Origin: CAXXOK01 sp963675925
GTDB taxonomy: Bacteria > Bacillota > Clostridia > Christensenellales > Aristaeellaceae
Length of the DNA stretch: 64,000 nucleotides
Direction of reading: 5' to 3'
NCBI GenBank assembly: GCA_963675925.2
Contig: CAXXIB010000006.1
Coordinates: 161,796 to 225,795 of the forward strand
Part shown: piece after piece, positions 43,621-52,486 of the stretch
How the letters are laid out: every line of letters starts with the position of its first letter
Position numbering within the stretch: position 1 is the stretch's first letter
Made by a program: the position numbers and the translations under genes
The notes under the pieces: generated by a model
What the model was told of the DNA's origin: nothing
The model's input: the letters and a program-made list of their open reading frames with translations, nothing else
Database searches by the model: none

Positions 43621-46177
43621 AGAAAACATGCAGGGCATCATCCAAATGTCCATGGCCGAGGTCATGCACAACTCGATGATACCCTACGCTGAACATGTCA
43701 TTATGGAGCGTGCCATTCCGCGCGTGGAAGACGGACTCAAACCTGTACAGCGCCGCATACTCTTTACCATGCTGGAACTCAACCTGCAGCCAGATCGCCC
43801 GCACAGAAAGTGCGCCCGCATTGTCGGCGACTGCCTGGGTAAGTTTCACCCACATGGAGATTCCAGCGTGTACGATGCACTTGTGCGCATGGCACAGAGC
43901 TTTAGCATGCGGCAGCCGCTGGTAGACGGGCATGGTAACTTCGGCTCGGTCGATGGCGATTCGGCCGCTGCCATGCGTTACACCGAAGCACGAATGCAGC
44001 CCCTGGCGCTTGAAATGCTGCGCGATATCGACAAGGACACCGTTCCGTTCCGTCTAAACTTTGACGATACGGTCAAAGAGCCGGATATGCTGCCCTCGCG
44101 CTATCCAAACCTTCTGGTCAACGGGGCCAGCGGCATCGCCATCGGCCTTGCCACCAACATTCCGCCGCACAATTTGCGCGAATGTATTCATGCCGTGGTG
44201 GCGCAGATTGCAAACCCCGATATCACTACAGACGAGCTGATCGAAATTATGCCCGCGCCGGACTTTCCCACGGGCGGGATATTGCTGAAAACCGACGAGC
44301 TGAAAACCGCATATGATACCGGACGTGGCAAACTGACCCTGCGTGCACGCACGAACATCGAAAAAGGGAAAAACGGCCGCAAACTGATTGTGATCACCGA
44401 GATTCCCTTCCAGGTGAACAAGTCGGCGATGCTGGAAAAAATCCTCAAGGTCAGCGAAGACAAGAAGGCTGTGTTCGCGGGTGTCTACGATATCCGCGAC
44501 GAAAGCGACCGTACCGGGATGCGTGCCGTTGTGGAAGTCCGCAGCGGTTACGACGCAGAGAAAATTCTGGCGGGCTTGCTCAAGTATACCGATTTGCAGG
44601 TTACCTTCGGCGTGAACATGGTGGCGATTGCCAATGGCAAACCAAAGCAGCTCAGCCTGCACAGCGCCATTCGCTATTACATTGCCCACCAGAAAAACGT
44701 CATCACCGCTCGCACCCAGTACGAGCTGGACAGGGCTAAAGCCCGTGCCCACATTCTGGAAGGCCTGATGATCGCAGTAGACAATCTGGACGCGATTATC
44801 GCCATGATTCGTGCCAGCCGCACTCCAAAAGAGGCAAAATTGAAGCTGATGGAAGGCTTTGATCTGGATGAAATCCAGGCACAGGCAATCCTTGATATGC
44901 GCTTGCAGCGGCTGACGGGGCTTGAGATAGAAACCCTGCGGCAGGAGTATACGGCGCTGCTGGAAAAGATTGAATACCTTATGGGGATACTGGAGAGCGA
45001 ACGGAAACTGATGCGGCTGGTCAAGCACGAGCTGATGGAAATTGCCGAGACCTATGGCAGTGAACGCCGTACCACATTGGTTGATCCTGAACATGTGGTG
45101 GAAGCGGTGGTGGAAGAGGTGCACGTAGCAGAGCTTGCAACCGTCACCTTTTCACGCAGCGGTTATCTGCGGCGCATGTACCCCAAGTTCTACCGCAAAC
45201 TCCCGCCCATCAGCGCAGAGAACAATAATCTGGACGATATGCCCCTGTGGCGTTTCGATACGGATACAGACAGGACGCTGTACCTGTTTACCAACCTGGG
45301 CAACTGTTACCAGATTGGTGTGGACAGCCTGCCGGAGAGCAATAAGGCCACGCAGAAGGGTTCACTGCTGTCAGGGGTTATTCTGGGCATTGAGAACGAT
45401 GAAGTTCCCGTGCAAATCTTCTGCTGCACCGGTGATGAGCTTGCCGCCATGCCTGATCTGCTGTTTGTCACCAAAAACGGCATGCTCAAGCGCACGGCAG
45501 CGTCTGATTACAACATCAACCGGCAGAAGTATGCCGCCATCAACCTCAAGAACAGCGACGAGGTGCTTACCGTGTTCGCGCTCGACCCCGAATCAGACCT
45601 GTTGCTGTTTTCCCAGCAGTGCATGAGCATTCGCTGCCACTGCGACAAGATTCCTGTGCAGGGGCGCACAACAGCTGGCGTGAAGGGCATGTCGCTGGAT
45701 ACGACGGACTCCCTCGTGTTTGCCGCCCAGCCGCTGCCAAACGATCAAATTCTCACGATGACCGATCGCGGACATGCCAAACGCATGCTCTATATGGAGT
45801 TTGAACCACAGGCCCGTGCAGGCAAAGGCGTGAAGATCTTTACGTTTAATAAAAACGGTTCCAATGGCTCTGGGCTGGCGGGCGCGCTGCTGGTACGCTC
45901 GCTGCCGCTTACGGCGCTGGTTACGCAAAAGTCCAGCGAACCGACCCTGCTCCAGGTGGACGAAATTCCGCTGCGTGATAAGCAGAATAGGGGAAAGGCC
46001 AGTGTGATCTCGGTACTGGACGATGTGGTCACCGGCATTCTGCCTATGATCGACGCCCTGCCCCCGGAAAATGATACTGCTGACGAGCCGGAACCCAAAG
46101 CGGCAAGCAGCAAACAGGAAACACCTGTCGCAGACGAAGAGCAGGAACAACTACGCCTGGATAGCAACGAAGAATAA
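43613..46177 (+). CDS. parC: DNA topoisomerase IV subunit A
   Basis: An 854-residue breakage-reunion subunit. The quinolone-target region is HPHGDSSVYDALVRMAQ, and the catalytic Tyr lies in AAAMRYTEARM. The C-terminal beta-pinwheel lacks the GyrA box (QRRGGKG) at the place where it occurs in gyrase, which is why I prefer ParC. The stop of parE overlaps. The start is uncertain: TTG at 43613 follows AGGTGAG at a good distance, while GTG at 43604 and ATG at 43628 are alternatives. The last 40 residues are an acidic low-complexity tail. Confidence 0.9.
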   Translation: MPEENMQGIIQMSMAEVMHNSMIPYAEHVIMERAIPRVEDGLKPVQRRILFTMLELNLQPDRPHRKCARIVGDCLGKFHPHGDSSVYDALVRMAQSFSMRQPLVDGHGNFGSVDGDSAAAMRYTEARMQPLALEMLRDIDKDTVPFRLNFDDTVKEPDMLPSRYPNLLVNGASGIAIGLATNIPPHNLRECIHAVVAQIANPDITTDELIEIMPAPDFPTGGILLKTDELKTAYDTGRGKLTLRARTNIEKGKNGRKLIVITEIPFQVNKSAMLEKILKVSEDKKAVFAGVYDIRDESDRTGMRAVVEVRSGYDAEKILAGLLKYTDLQVTFGVNMVAIANGKPKQLSLHSAIRYYIAHQKNVITARTQYELDRAKARAHILEGLMIAVDNLDAIIAMIRASRTPKEAKLKLMEGFDLDEIQAQAILDMRLQRLTGLEIETLRQEYTALLEKIEYLMGILESERKLMRLVKHELMEIAETYGSERRTTLVDPEHVVEAVVEEVHVAELATVTFSRSGYLRRMYPKFYRKLPPISAENNNLDDMPLWRFDTDTDRTLYLFTNLGNCYQIGVDSLPESNKATQKGSLLSGVILGIENDEVPVQIFCCTGDELAAMPDLLFVTKNGMLKRTAASDYNINRQKYAAINLKNSDEVLTVFALDPESDLLLFSQQCMSIRCHCDKIPVQGRTTAGVKGMSLDTTDSLVFAAQPLPNDQILTMTDRGHAKRMLYMEFEPQARAGKGVKIFTFNKNGSNGSGLAGALLVRSLPLTALVTQKSSEPTLLQVDEIPLRDKQNRGKASVISVLDDVVTGILPMIDALPPENDTADEPEPKAASSKQETPVADEEQEQLRLDSNEE

Positions 46178-46193
46178 CCAAATACAACGACAG

Positions 46194-46226
46194 AAGAGGC
46201 TGACAACTGTCAGTCTCTTTTTGTTT
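46194..46226 (+). terminator. Terminator of parE-parC
   Basis: A 10-bp stem (GAGGCTGACA at 46196-46205, TGTCAGTCTC at 46208-46217, one G-T pair) is extended by A-T pairs and followed by a T-rich run. Confidence 0.85.
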
Positions 46227-46274
46227 TATTCTTTTTAATGTTTGCTAATAGCCCGATTAACTGGAAAAAGGCAC

Positions 46275-46301
46275 AAAAAAAGAGACTGAATGCTCAGCCT
46301 C
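46275..46301 (-). terminator. Terminator of rpsT
   Basis: On the minus strand the stem GAGGCTGA/TCAGTCTC (46282-46301) with a four-base loop is followed by seven T residues. Confidence 0.85.
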
Positions 46302-46317
46302 GTTTTTTCAGGGTGAC

Positions 46318-46581
46318 TTACTGTGCGGCCTTGGCCATTTGCTTTGCCAGGCGGGCCTTTTTGCGGTTGGCCGTGTTCTTGTGGACGATTCCTTTGGCAA
46401 CGGCCTTATCGATAGCGGAGGTGGTTACGCTGTACTGTGCGCCTGCGTTTGCGTGGTTCTCCGCAATCTCCGCGTCAAACTTCTTCATCGCGGTCTTTAC
46501 CTTGGACTTCACAATGCGGTTGCGTAGATTTTTCTTCTCGCTAACCTTCACGCGTTTCATGGCGGACTTGATATTTGGCAA
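46318..46581 (-). CDS. rpsT: Small ribosomal subunit protein bS20
   Basis: An 87-residue basic helical protein. The family start PNIKSAMKRVKVSEKKNLRN and the C-terminal IDKAVAKGIVHKNTANRKKARLAK blocks are clear. It binds 16S rRNA early in 30S assembly. It is a single-gene unit with its own promoter and terminator, convergent with parC, and has AGGAGG eight to thirteen bases before the start. Confidence 0.97.
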   Translation of the reverse strand: MPNIKSAMKRVKVSEKKNLRNRIVKSKVKTAMKKFDAEIAENHANAGAQYSVTTSAIDKAVAKGIVHKNTANRKKARLAKQMAKAAQ

Positions 46582-46620
46582 CGTGTTTCACCTCCTCTGA
46601 TTCCTGAAATAGCAAGGTAC

Positions 46621-46649
46621 ATTATATCATGCTGTATGCTAAATTGCAA
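46621..46649 (-). promoter_or_regulatory. Promoter for rpsT
   Basis: On the minus strand TTGCAA (46644-46649) and consensus TATAAT (46621-46626) are spaced by 17 bases. Confidence 0.78.
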
Positions 46650-46813
46650 GCGTATTTTCAAAATCTACCCTATGATTTACGGAAAAGATTTGTTTTGGCG
46701 CCGGGAACCTTTTTTTGTTTTTTCAATATAGCGTAAACCCAATGGTGGATTGTATTTCGGTGAATGGCGTTCAACAATTTGCATTTTTGTCTGTATACAA
46801 TTAGGGCTATCTG

Positions 46814-46841
46814 TTGACAATCGGTCTGTGCCTGTTATAAT
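46814..46841 (+). promoter_or_regulatory. Promoter for the electron-transfer operon
   Basis: Consensus TTGACA (46814-46819) and TATAAT (46836-46841) are spaced by 16 bases. It lies about 350 bases before the ndh start. Confidence 0.75.
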
Positions 46842-46847
46842 ATTCAT

Positions 46848-47192
46848 CGGAGTTGTTTGCCTCTTTTCGTTAGAAAATTGTCAATCTTCTCTGACCGGTA
46901 CCAGCTTTTACGTTCAGCAATTTTTAGCTGAATCCGCGTACTGGTGGCAAGATAGTGTACTTTATCAGGCGGGAAGTTCTTCCGCTTGGTTGGACGTCAC
47001 AACGCACATACCGACCCCCAATGCAGTGTGGTAGAATACAGGATGTTCCCGGCGGATCCGATTTTGATGCGGATTGTCTGTCTGCGGTTCTCTTGCTTTT
47101 CTTGCCATGAACTTTGTATTGGGATGCGGCGCATAGCAAGGCATACGCCGCAAAACGTTGATTTCCTGTTACTTGAGGAGGAAGGGTTAGGA
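46848..47192 (+). promoter_or_regulatory. Long 5' leader of the ndh-type gene, possibly structured
   Basis: About 345 bases between the consensus promoter and the ndh start hold no credible gene. Small hairpins are visible: TTCAGC/GCTGAA (46913-46932) and TGCGGCG/CGCCGCA (47125-47152). I do not see a T-box, FMN, or other riboswitch signature or a clear terminator. A weaker -10-like TAGAAT is at 47032. Upstream, 46650-46813 is AT-rich with no feature I can name. Confidence 0.4.
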
Positions 47193-49211
47193 ATGGTTAA
47201 AAACATCGTCATTCTGGGCGGCGGCTACGCTGGCGTAATCGCGGCAAAGAAGCTGGAAAAAAAGCTCAAAGCACTACAAAAAAAGAAAAAGGTGGACGAG
47301 ATCAATATTACTTTGATTGATCGCAATCCTTTCCACACAATGCTCACCGAGTTGCACGAAGTGGCGGCGGCGCGTGTGGAAGAAGAGTCCATCAAACTTT
47401 CGTTTGCCAAGATTTTTGCGGGCCGCAAGGTGAATGTGGTGATGGATACAATCGAGGACATCGATTTTACCAACAAAACGCTGACCGGCGTTTCCGGAAC
47501 CTATTCATATGACATTTTGGTGCTCGCAGCCGGTTCAAAACCGACTTTCTTTGGTGTAAAGGGCGCAGAGGAGCATGCTTACAAGCTCTGGAGCTACGAC
47601 GATGCTGTTGTCTTAAAAGAACGCATTCTGCATTGCTTCCGCGAAGCATCCCGTGAAACGGACCCCGAAAAACGAGCCAAGCTGCTGACCTTCTTCACCG
47701 TTGGTGCAGGCTTTACCGGCACCGAAATGGCCGGCGAACTGGCTGAGTGGATTCCCTTCCTCTGCCGTCAGTTTGCGGTTAAGCGGGAAGAAGTAACCTT
47801 GTACATGGCCGATCTGCTCGACCGCGTCGTGCCGACTATGCCGGCTAAATACTGCATGCGCTGCCATAACCGCCTGACCAAAATGGGCGTTAAGGTGATG
47901 CTCAAGCATAACGTTGTCGAAATCGGCGAAGATTTCATCGTCCTGCAGGACGGCGAAGACCTGCCGCGCATTGAAACATCCACCATTATCTGGGCTGCCG
48001 GTACCAATGGCGCGGCCATTGCGCAAAAAGCGGCCGAAACCCTGCCCGGCACCCGCCGTGCGCGCTTGGAAGCCGATCCGTATCTGCGCTCCAAAGTCGA
48101 TACGTCTGTGTATCTGGTTGGCGATGTACTTCAATTCGTACCCGAAGGCGAAAGCGATCCGGTACCGCAGGTTGTTGAAAACGCCGAATACAGTGCCGAG
48201 TGTGCTGTGCACAATATTCTGGTGGAGATCACCGGCGAAGGCGAAATGGAAGCTTACTCACCCAAGCTGCACGGCGTAATGGTTTGCGTTGGCGGCCGCT
48301 GGGGCAGCGCATACGTTGGTACGCACAAGCATAAGTTTGGGCTGCCGTCGTTCCTTGCGATGTTCTCCAAGCACTTTATCAACATGTTCTACTTCGCCAA
48401 AGTCATGGGCTGGACCAAAATCATCAGCTACATGAAGCACGAGTTCTTTACCATCCGCAACCATCGCTCGTTTGTTGGCGGCCACTTCTCAAACGTTACC
48501 CCCAGCTTTCTGCTGGTGCCGCTGCGGCTGTGGCTGGGCGCTGTGTGGGTGTTTGAAGCGATTATGAAAATCGTCGAAGGCTGGTTTGGCGCAGCGAAGC
48601 TTTCCTCGTTCTTTGGCGGGGCAACAGCCTGGTTTGATTCCATTCTGGGCGTTACGAGCAATACTGCCGAAGCTGTCTCCGCCGCGACCGGCGCGGCCGA
48701 GGTCGCCGTAGAAACCGTTTCCAGCGCATCAGGCGTTGCGGAAACGGCCGCGACCTCAGTCGGCCACGTGCTGATCAACTTTGATTTCCTCAACATCTTC
48801 CAGCTGATTCTGGTATCCGGTAAGGAGCTGGCGCACTCCGCCCTGGGCGACTTTGCACTGCGGCTGAATGTGCCGATTATGAACTGGCTGCTGGACAACA
48901 CAATCATGACCAGCGACGGTCTGCAGATATTTATGCAGATTGTAATCGTGCTGATGGAACTTGCCGTTGGCCTTGCGCTAATGGGTGGCCTGCTCACCGC
49001 ACCGGCCAGCGCCGTATCGCTGGTGCTGCAGTTCATGTTTATCACCACGACCGGTTTGTATCTCAACACGATATGGATGCTCTTTGCCAGCGTTGCCTGC
49101 CTGATCGGTGCGGGCCGTACACTGGGCCTTGACTACTATGCTATGCCGTGGGCCAAGCGCCGCTGGAAGAACATACCTTGGATCAAGAAATGGTATCTAT
49201 ACAATGACTGA
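47193..49211 (+). CDS. Type II NADH dehydrogenase with C-terminal membrane domain (Ndh2-like)
   Basis: A 672-residue flavoprotein that should oxidise NADH and reduce a quinone without pumping protons. The FAD site is ILGGGYAG (residues 7-14), the NADH site VGAGFTGTEMAGEL (170-183) and the second FAD contact YLVGD (307-311). Beyond the usual 400 residues it has about 240 more: a first hydrophobic segment (437-460), an Ala/Thr/Val-rich linker (489-522) and three DoxX-like hydrophobic segments (577-645). FLEET-type Ndh2 proteins are known for such a C-terminal membrane extension. The ATG at 47193 follows GAGGAGGAAGG; longer upstream readings are not credible. It overlaps the next gene by eight bases. 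Confidence 0.92.
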   Translation: MVKNIVILGGGYAGVIAAKKLEKKLKALQKKKKVDEINITLIDRNPFHTMLTELHEVAAARVEEESIKLSFAKIFAGRKVNVVMDTIEDIDFTNKTLTGVSGTYSYDILVLAAGSKPTFFGVKGAEEHAYKLWSYDDAVVLKERILHCFREASRETDPEKRAKLLTFFTVGAGFTGTEMAGELAEWIPFLCRQFAVKREEVTLYMADLLDRVVPTMPAKYCMRCHNRLTKMGVKVMLKHNVVEIGEDFIVLQDGEDLPRIETSTIIWAAGTNGAAIAQKAAETLPGTRRARLEADPYLRSKVDTSVYLVGDVLQFVPEGESDPVPQVVENAEYSAECAVHNILVEITGEGEMEAYSPKLHGVMVCVGGRWGSAYVGTHKHKFGLPSFLAMFSKHFINMFYFAKVMGWTKIISYMKHEFFTIRNHRSFVGGHFSNVTPSFLLVPLRLWLGAVWVFEAIMKIVEGWFGAAKLSSFFGGATAWFDSILGVTSNTAEAVSAATGAAEVAVETVSSASGVAETAATSVGHVLINFDFLNIFQLILVSGKELAHSALGDFALRLNVPIMNWLLDNTIMTSDGLQIFMQIVIVLMELAVGLALMGGLLTAPASAVSLVLQFMFITTTGLYLNTIWMLFASVACLIGAGRTLGLDYYAMPWAKRRWKNIPWIKKWYLYND

Positions 49212-50184
49212 TACGTCCCAACTCGATGTAGCCGGAGAGTCGTTTACGGTTGCAGAGGGGCTTGCGCTTTCCAAACAGTTTATGGATCAGGCGCTGGCAT
49301 CCACGCCGGCACCGTTCCGGCCGCGTACAGCTTACCTGGCCAAAGCGCATGGAAAGTTTCTGCGTGCTCAAGCGCTGTTAATCTGTGCCCAGGATGAAAC
49401 CGGCGTCAGCCGCTCGGCTGCCAAAGCGGCAGCAGCTGTTGAGCTATTGCACCTGGCCACGCTCGTACACGACGATGTGATGGATAATGCCGATACCCGC
49501 CGCAACCAGCCGACACTGTTTAAAAAGTTCGGTGCGCGGCAGGCGGTAATCACCGGAGACTATATCTTCTGCATGGCGCTGCGCCTGGCGGCGGAAGCAG
49601 CAGCCGAGACGGTTAAACCGGAGGACGACATCCCCTTCATTATGGAGAAAATCTGCATGGGGGAATTGCTCCAGACCATCCACCACCGCAATTTCGCGCT
49701 CAATGGCGTGGGATATCTGCGGATTATCTCGGGGAAAACAGCCGCGCTATTTGAAGGCAGCTTCTATACCGGCGCGATGCTCAATGAAGCAACCCGGGAT
49801 CAGGCCAAGGCGTTTGGCGAGATCGGATGGCTGCTGGGCATGGTGTTCCAGCTGGCGGACGACTGCATGGACTACGAAGCAACGAAGCAGCAGGCCCTAA
49901 AGCCCGTACTGTCCGACTATGAACAAGGGGTGGTCACCCTTCCGCTCATCTTTGCGCTCCACCATCAACCCGATCTAAAAAAGCGTGCGCAGGATGGAAC
50001 ACTGACCAAACAGGAAGTACAGCAGACCGTGCAGCGTACAGACGGCACCAGCTTTACAAGGCGCGTAGCCCGATTGTATTTTAACCGGGCCATGCGCAAA
50101 CTGGACGCATTGGACGCGCCTGTGTTTCAGAAGGAACAAATCAGTTTACTTCTTAAACAGGCAGCCGGAGCTGTTCTGCAATAA
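49204..50184 (+). CDS. Polyprenyl diphosphate synthase (heptaprenyl/octaprenyl type)
   Basis: A 326-residue trans-prenyltransferase that builds the side chain of a quinone. The first aspartate-rich motif is in LVHDDVMDNADTRR and the second in QLADDCMDYEAT. It overlaps the NADH dehydrogenase gene by eight bases, which implies coupled translation. By position it corresponds to DmkB of the Listeria electron-transfer locus, which supplies the demethylmenaquinone tail. Chain length cannot be read reliably. Confidence 0.9.
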   Translation: MTDTSQLDVAGESFTVAEGLALSKQFMDQALASTPAPFRPRTAYLAKAHGKFLRAQALLICAQDETGVSRSAAKAAAAVELLHLATLVHDDVMDNADTRRNQPTLFKKFGARQAVITGDYIFCMALRLAAEAAAETVKPEDDIPFIMEKICMGELLQTIHHRNFALNGVGYLRIISGKTAALFEGSFYTGAMLNEATRDQAKAFGEIGWLLGMVFQLADDCMDYEATKQQALKPVLSDYEQGVVTLPLIFALHHQPDLKKRAQDGTLTKQEVQQTVQRTDGTSFTRRVARLYFNRAMRKLDALDAPVFQKEQISLLLKQAAGAVLQ

Positions 50185-50255
50185 AAGATATCACTGCAGA
50201 ACCGACGATTCCAAGCTCCCGTACGACAGTAACATAAGAATAGTTACCACTTAGG

Positions 50256-50282
50256 TTGAACTAGTTCGTTTGAACTATTCAA
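50256..50282. promoter_or_regulatory. Tandem palindromic sites upstream of the secreted flavin-protein gene
   Basis: TTGAACTA occurs twice with a 14-base period (50256-50263 and 50270-50277). The first copy is part of the palindrome GAACTAGTTC (50258-50267) and the second forms TTGAACTATTCAA (50270-50282). They lie 25-50 bases before the start codon and could be a repressor or activator site and/or -35 region. Confidence 0.45.
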
Positions 50283-50307
50283 TAATACGATTTGTGAGGT
50301 ATAGGTT

Positions 50308-51324
50308 ATGAAGAAAGTCTTATCTGGTCTCGTAGTCCTGGCGTTGTTGATCGGTATGATCGGCATGGCTACCGTCGGCTTTGCAGACGATGCCAGCGTG
50401 AAAACCGGCTTTGGTGTTGTGTCTGGATTCAGCGGCACCAAAAACGCTGCCGCAGACGCCGATGGCGCTGTGCAGGTGTATCCCATGTATGCAGCCGTTA
50501 TGGTTGACATGGATGGCAAAATTGTGAAATGCGTTATCGACAGCTATCAGGGCAAAGTCACATTTGACGCCGCCGGTGTGATCACCAGCGACGTGACTGC
50601 TCCGATTATGTCCAAGAACCAAAAGGGCGACGACTATGGCATGAAGGGTGCTTCCGGCATCGGCAAAGAATGGTACGAACAGGCTGCTGCGTTTGCAGAG
50701 TACTGCGTCGGCCTGACTGCCGAGGAAGTTGCCGCCATCCCCATGGATGAGTCCGGCCACGCCACCGGCGATGATGTCCTTGCAGGCGCTACCGTTTCTG
50801 TTGGCTCCATGGTTAAGGCCGTTGTGGCTGCCGTGGAAAGCGCAGAAGATCTGGGCGCGACCTCCGGCGATTCGCTGGGTCTGGCTGCGGAAGTTGAACT
50901 TGCCAGCCGCTCCAAGAACGCCACTGCCGATGAAGATGGCGCAGGCTATGCCTATGCATACTATGCCGCCGCTACGTTCGATGCAGAAGGCAAAATCACC
51001 AGCGTTGTGCTGGATGCTTCTCAGTTCTCCGCCAACTTCAACAACAAAGGCGAGATCACCACGGATCTGACTGTGCCCCAGCTGGCCAAGCAGACCCTCA
51101 AAGACGACTATGGCATGAAAGCCCGTTCCGGCATTGGCAAGGAATGGTACGAGCAGGCCAACTACTTCGCAAACTATGTCAAAGGCATGACTGCTGAAGA
51201 AGTTGCCGGCATGGCCATGGACGAATCCGGCTACGCCGCTGATGCGGACGTACTTGCCGGTACCACCGTACACATTGGTGACTTCCTCAACGTGATCGTC
51301 GCGGCTTACGAGTCTGTGCAATAA
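50308..51324 (+). CDS. Secreted two-domain protein with candidate flavinylation motifs (PplA-like)
   Basis: A 338-residue exported protein. A signal peptide spans residues 1-26 with cleavage expected after VGFA; no lipobox Cys is present. The mature part has two homologous domains (about 30-180 and 185-338), each with YxMKxxSGIGKEWYEQA and LTAEEVA...MDESG. Each ends in an ApbE-type acceptor sequence: DVLAGAT (Thr 162) and DVLAGTT (Thr 319 or 320). In Listeria PplA two such domains carry covalent FMN. Linkage to an ApbE gene and ndh2 supports the same role. Unlike PplA it is not a lipoprotein, so it may be free or wall-associated. Confidence 0.82.
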   Translation: MKKVLSGLVVLALLIGMIGMATVGFADDASVKTGFGVVSGFSGTKNAAADADGAVQVYPMYAAVMVDMDGKIVKCVIDSYQGKVTFDAAGVITSDVTAPIMSKNQKGDDYGMKGASGIGKEWYEQAAAFAEYCVGLTAEEVAAIPMDESGHATGDDVLAGATVSVGSMVKAVVAAVESAEDLGATSGDSLGLAAEVELASRSKNATADEDGAGYAYAYYAAATFDAEGKITSVVLDASQFSANFNNKGEITTDLTVPQLAKQTLKDDYGMKARSGIGKEWYEQANYFANYVKGMTAEEVAGMAMDESGYAADADVLAGTTVHIGDFLNVIVAAYESVQ

Positions 51325-51347
51325 TCACCGTTTAGGAACCTAAAAGA

Positions 51348-51387
51348 GCCGGTTTCATATTCGTGTGAAACCGGCATCTTTCTTTGT
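51348..51387 (+). terminator. Terminator after the secreted flavin-protein gene
   Basis: A 10-bp stem (GCCGGTTTCA at 51348-51357, TGAAACCGGC at 51366-51375) is followed by a T-rich stretch. Because apbE begins 32 bases later without another obvious promoter, partial readthrough is likely. Confidence 0.75.
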
Positions 51388-51418
51388 ATCACACCCACAG
51401 AAAGGTGGAATGACCCGC

Positions 51419-52480
51419 ATGCGTGCATACCTGCTGCGCCGTATTTTGCTTGTTATGGGCACGGCTGCCCTGGTTTTTCTGTTTACAAGCTGCGGCGCAC
51501 AGCCCGTAGCCAAGGAAACCAAGTATAAGGCGACGTTTATAGACTTGTTTGATACCGTATCCCAAATCATCGGGTATGATACTGACAAAGACACATTTCA
51601 AGCCTTTGCCGACCGTACAAAAATCGAGCTGGCCGAATATCATGCTCTGTATGATATTTACCATGATGATGCGGTAACATCCATCAAAACGATTAACGAT
51701 AATGCGGGCATTCAGCCGGTGAAGGTTGATCAGCGCATCATTGACTTACTGCAGCTAAGCCGTAGGATGTACGATTTGACCGGCGGGAAGACCAACATCG
51801 CGATGGGCGCGGTGCTTGCCATATGGCATGACTACCGCAATGCGGGCATTGATGACCCGGTGAATGCCGAGCTGCCGCCTATGGAACTGTTACAGGAAGC
51901 GGCGAAGCATACCAATATCGACGATATGATAATCGACGAGGATGCCTTGACTGTGTATCTGCAAGACCCGGAGATGTCGCTGGATGTGGGGGCAATCGCC
52001 AAGGGCTATGCCACCGAGCGCGTCGCCAGGAGTATTGAGGAAAGCGGAAAGACGAGTGTGCTGCTTTCCATCGGCGGCAATGTGCGCGCAATCGGGGAAA
52101 AACCGGGCGGGGAGACCTGGACCGTCGGGATACAAAATCCCGATCTGGATGCGGATACAGCTACGCTGTTCAGCTTGGACATCAACAATCTGTCGGTGGT
52201 GACCTCCGGGTCCTACCAGCGCTATTACACGGTGGACGGTGTGCGCTACAATCATATCATCGATCCGCTCACGCTGATGCCGACGACGTATTTTATTGGC
52301 ATATCGGTTGTTACGGAGGATTCCGGCTTTGCAGATGGGCTGAGCACGGCGCTGTTCCTTATGCCCCTGGAGGATGGACGCGCGCTGGTGGAAAGCCTGG
52401 ATGGTGTGGAGGCCTGCTGGGTCTCGCCGGATGGATCTATTACGATGACGGACGGTTTTGAAGCGTTAATTCAGAAATAA
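51419..52480 (+). CDS. apbE: FAD:protein FMN transferase, lipoprotein (ApbE/FmnB)
   Basis: A 353-residue exported enzyme that attaches FMN to threonine residues of target proteins. A lipoprotein signal ends in the lipobox LFTSC (Cys near residue 22). ApbE motifs are SLDVGAIAKGYATE (flavin and Mg site), SIGGNVRAIG and VVTSGSYQRYY, followed by HIIDPLT with the metal ligand region. ATG at 51419 is preferred because GGTGG lies ten bases upstream; ATG at 51410 is an alternative. The neighbouring secreted protein is the likely substrate. Confidence 0.94.
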   Translation: MRAYLLRRILLVMGTAALVFLFTSCGAQPVAKETKYKATFIDLFDTVSQIIGYDTDKDTFQAFADRTKIELAEYHALYDIYHDDAVTSIKTINDNAGIQPVKVDQRIIDLLQLSRRMYDLTGGKTNIAMGAVLAIWHDYRNAGIDDPVNAELPPMELLQEAAKHTNIDDMIIDEDALTVYLQDPEMSLDVGAIAKGYATERVARSIEESGKTSVLLSIGGNVRAIGEKPGGETWTVGIQNPDLDADTATLFSLDINNLSVVTSGSYQRYYTVDGVRYNHIIDPLTLMPTTYFIGISVVTEDSGFADGLSTALFLMPLEDGRALVESLDGVEACWVSPDGSITMTDGFEALIQK

Positions 52481-52486
52481 TCGCTC

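Noticed and set aside
41608..46177. gyrB-gyrA rather than parE-parC
   Set aside because: The A-type subunit lacks the GyrA box at its usual place, so topoisomerase IV is preferred, although an unusual gyrase is not fully excluded.
46986..47192. A 69-residue N-terminal extension of the NADH dehydrogenase
   Set aside because: The extension is Cys/Arg-rich and lacks a ribosome site, while the ATG at 47193 has a strong one and begins the FAD-binding motif.
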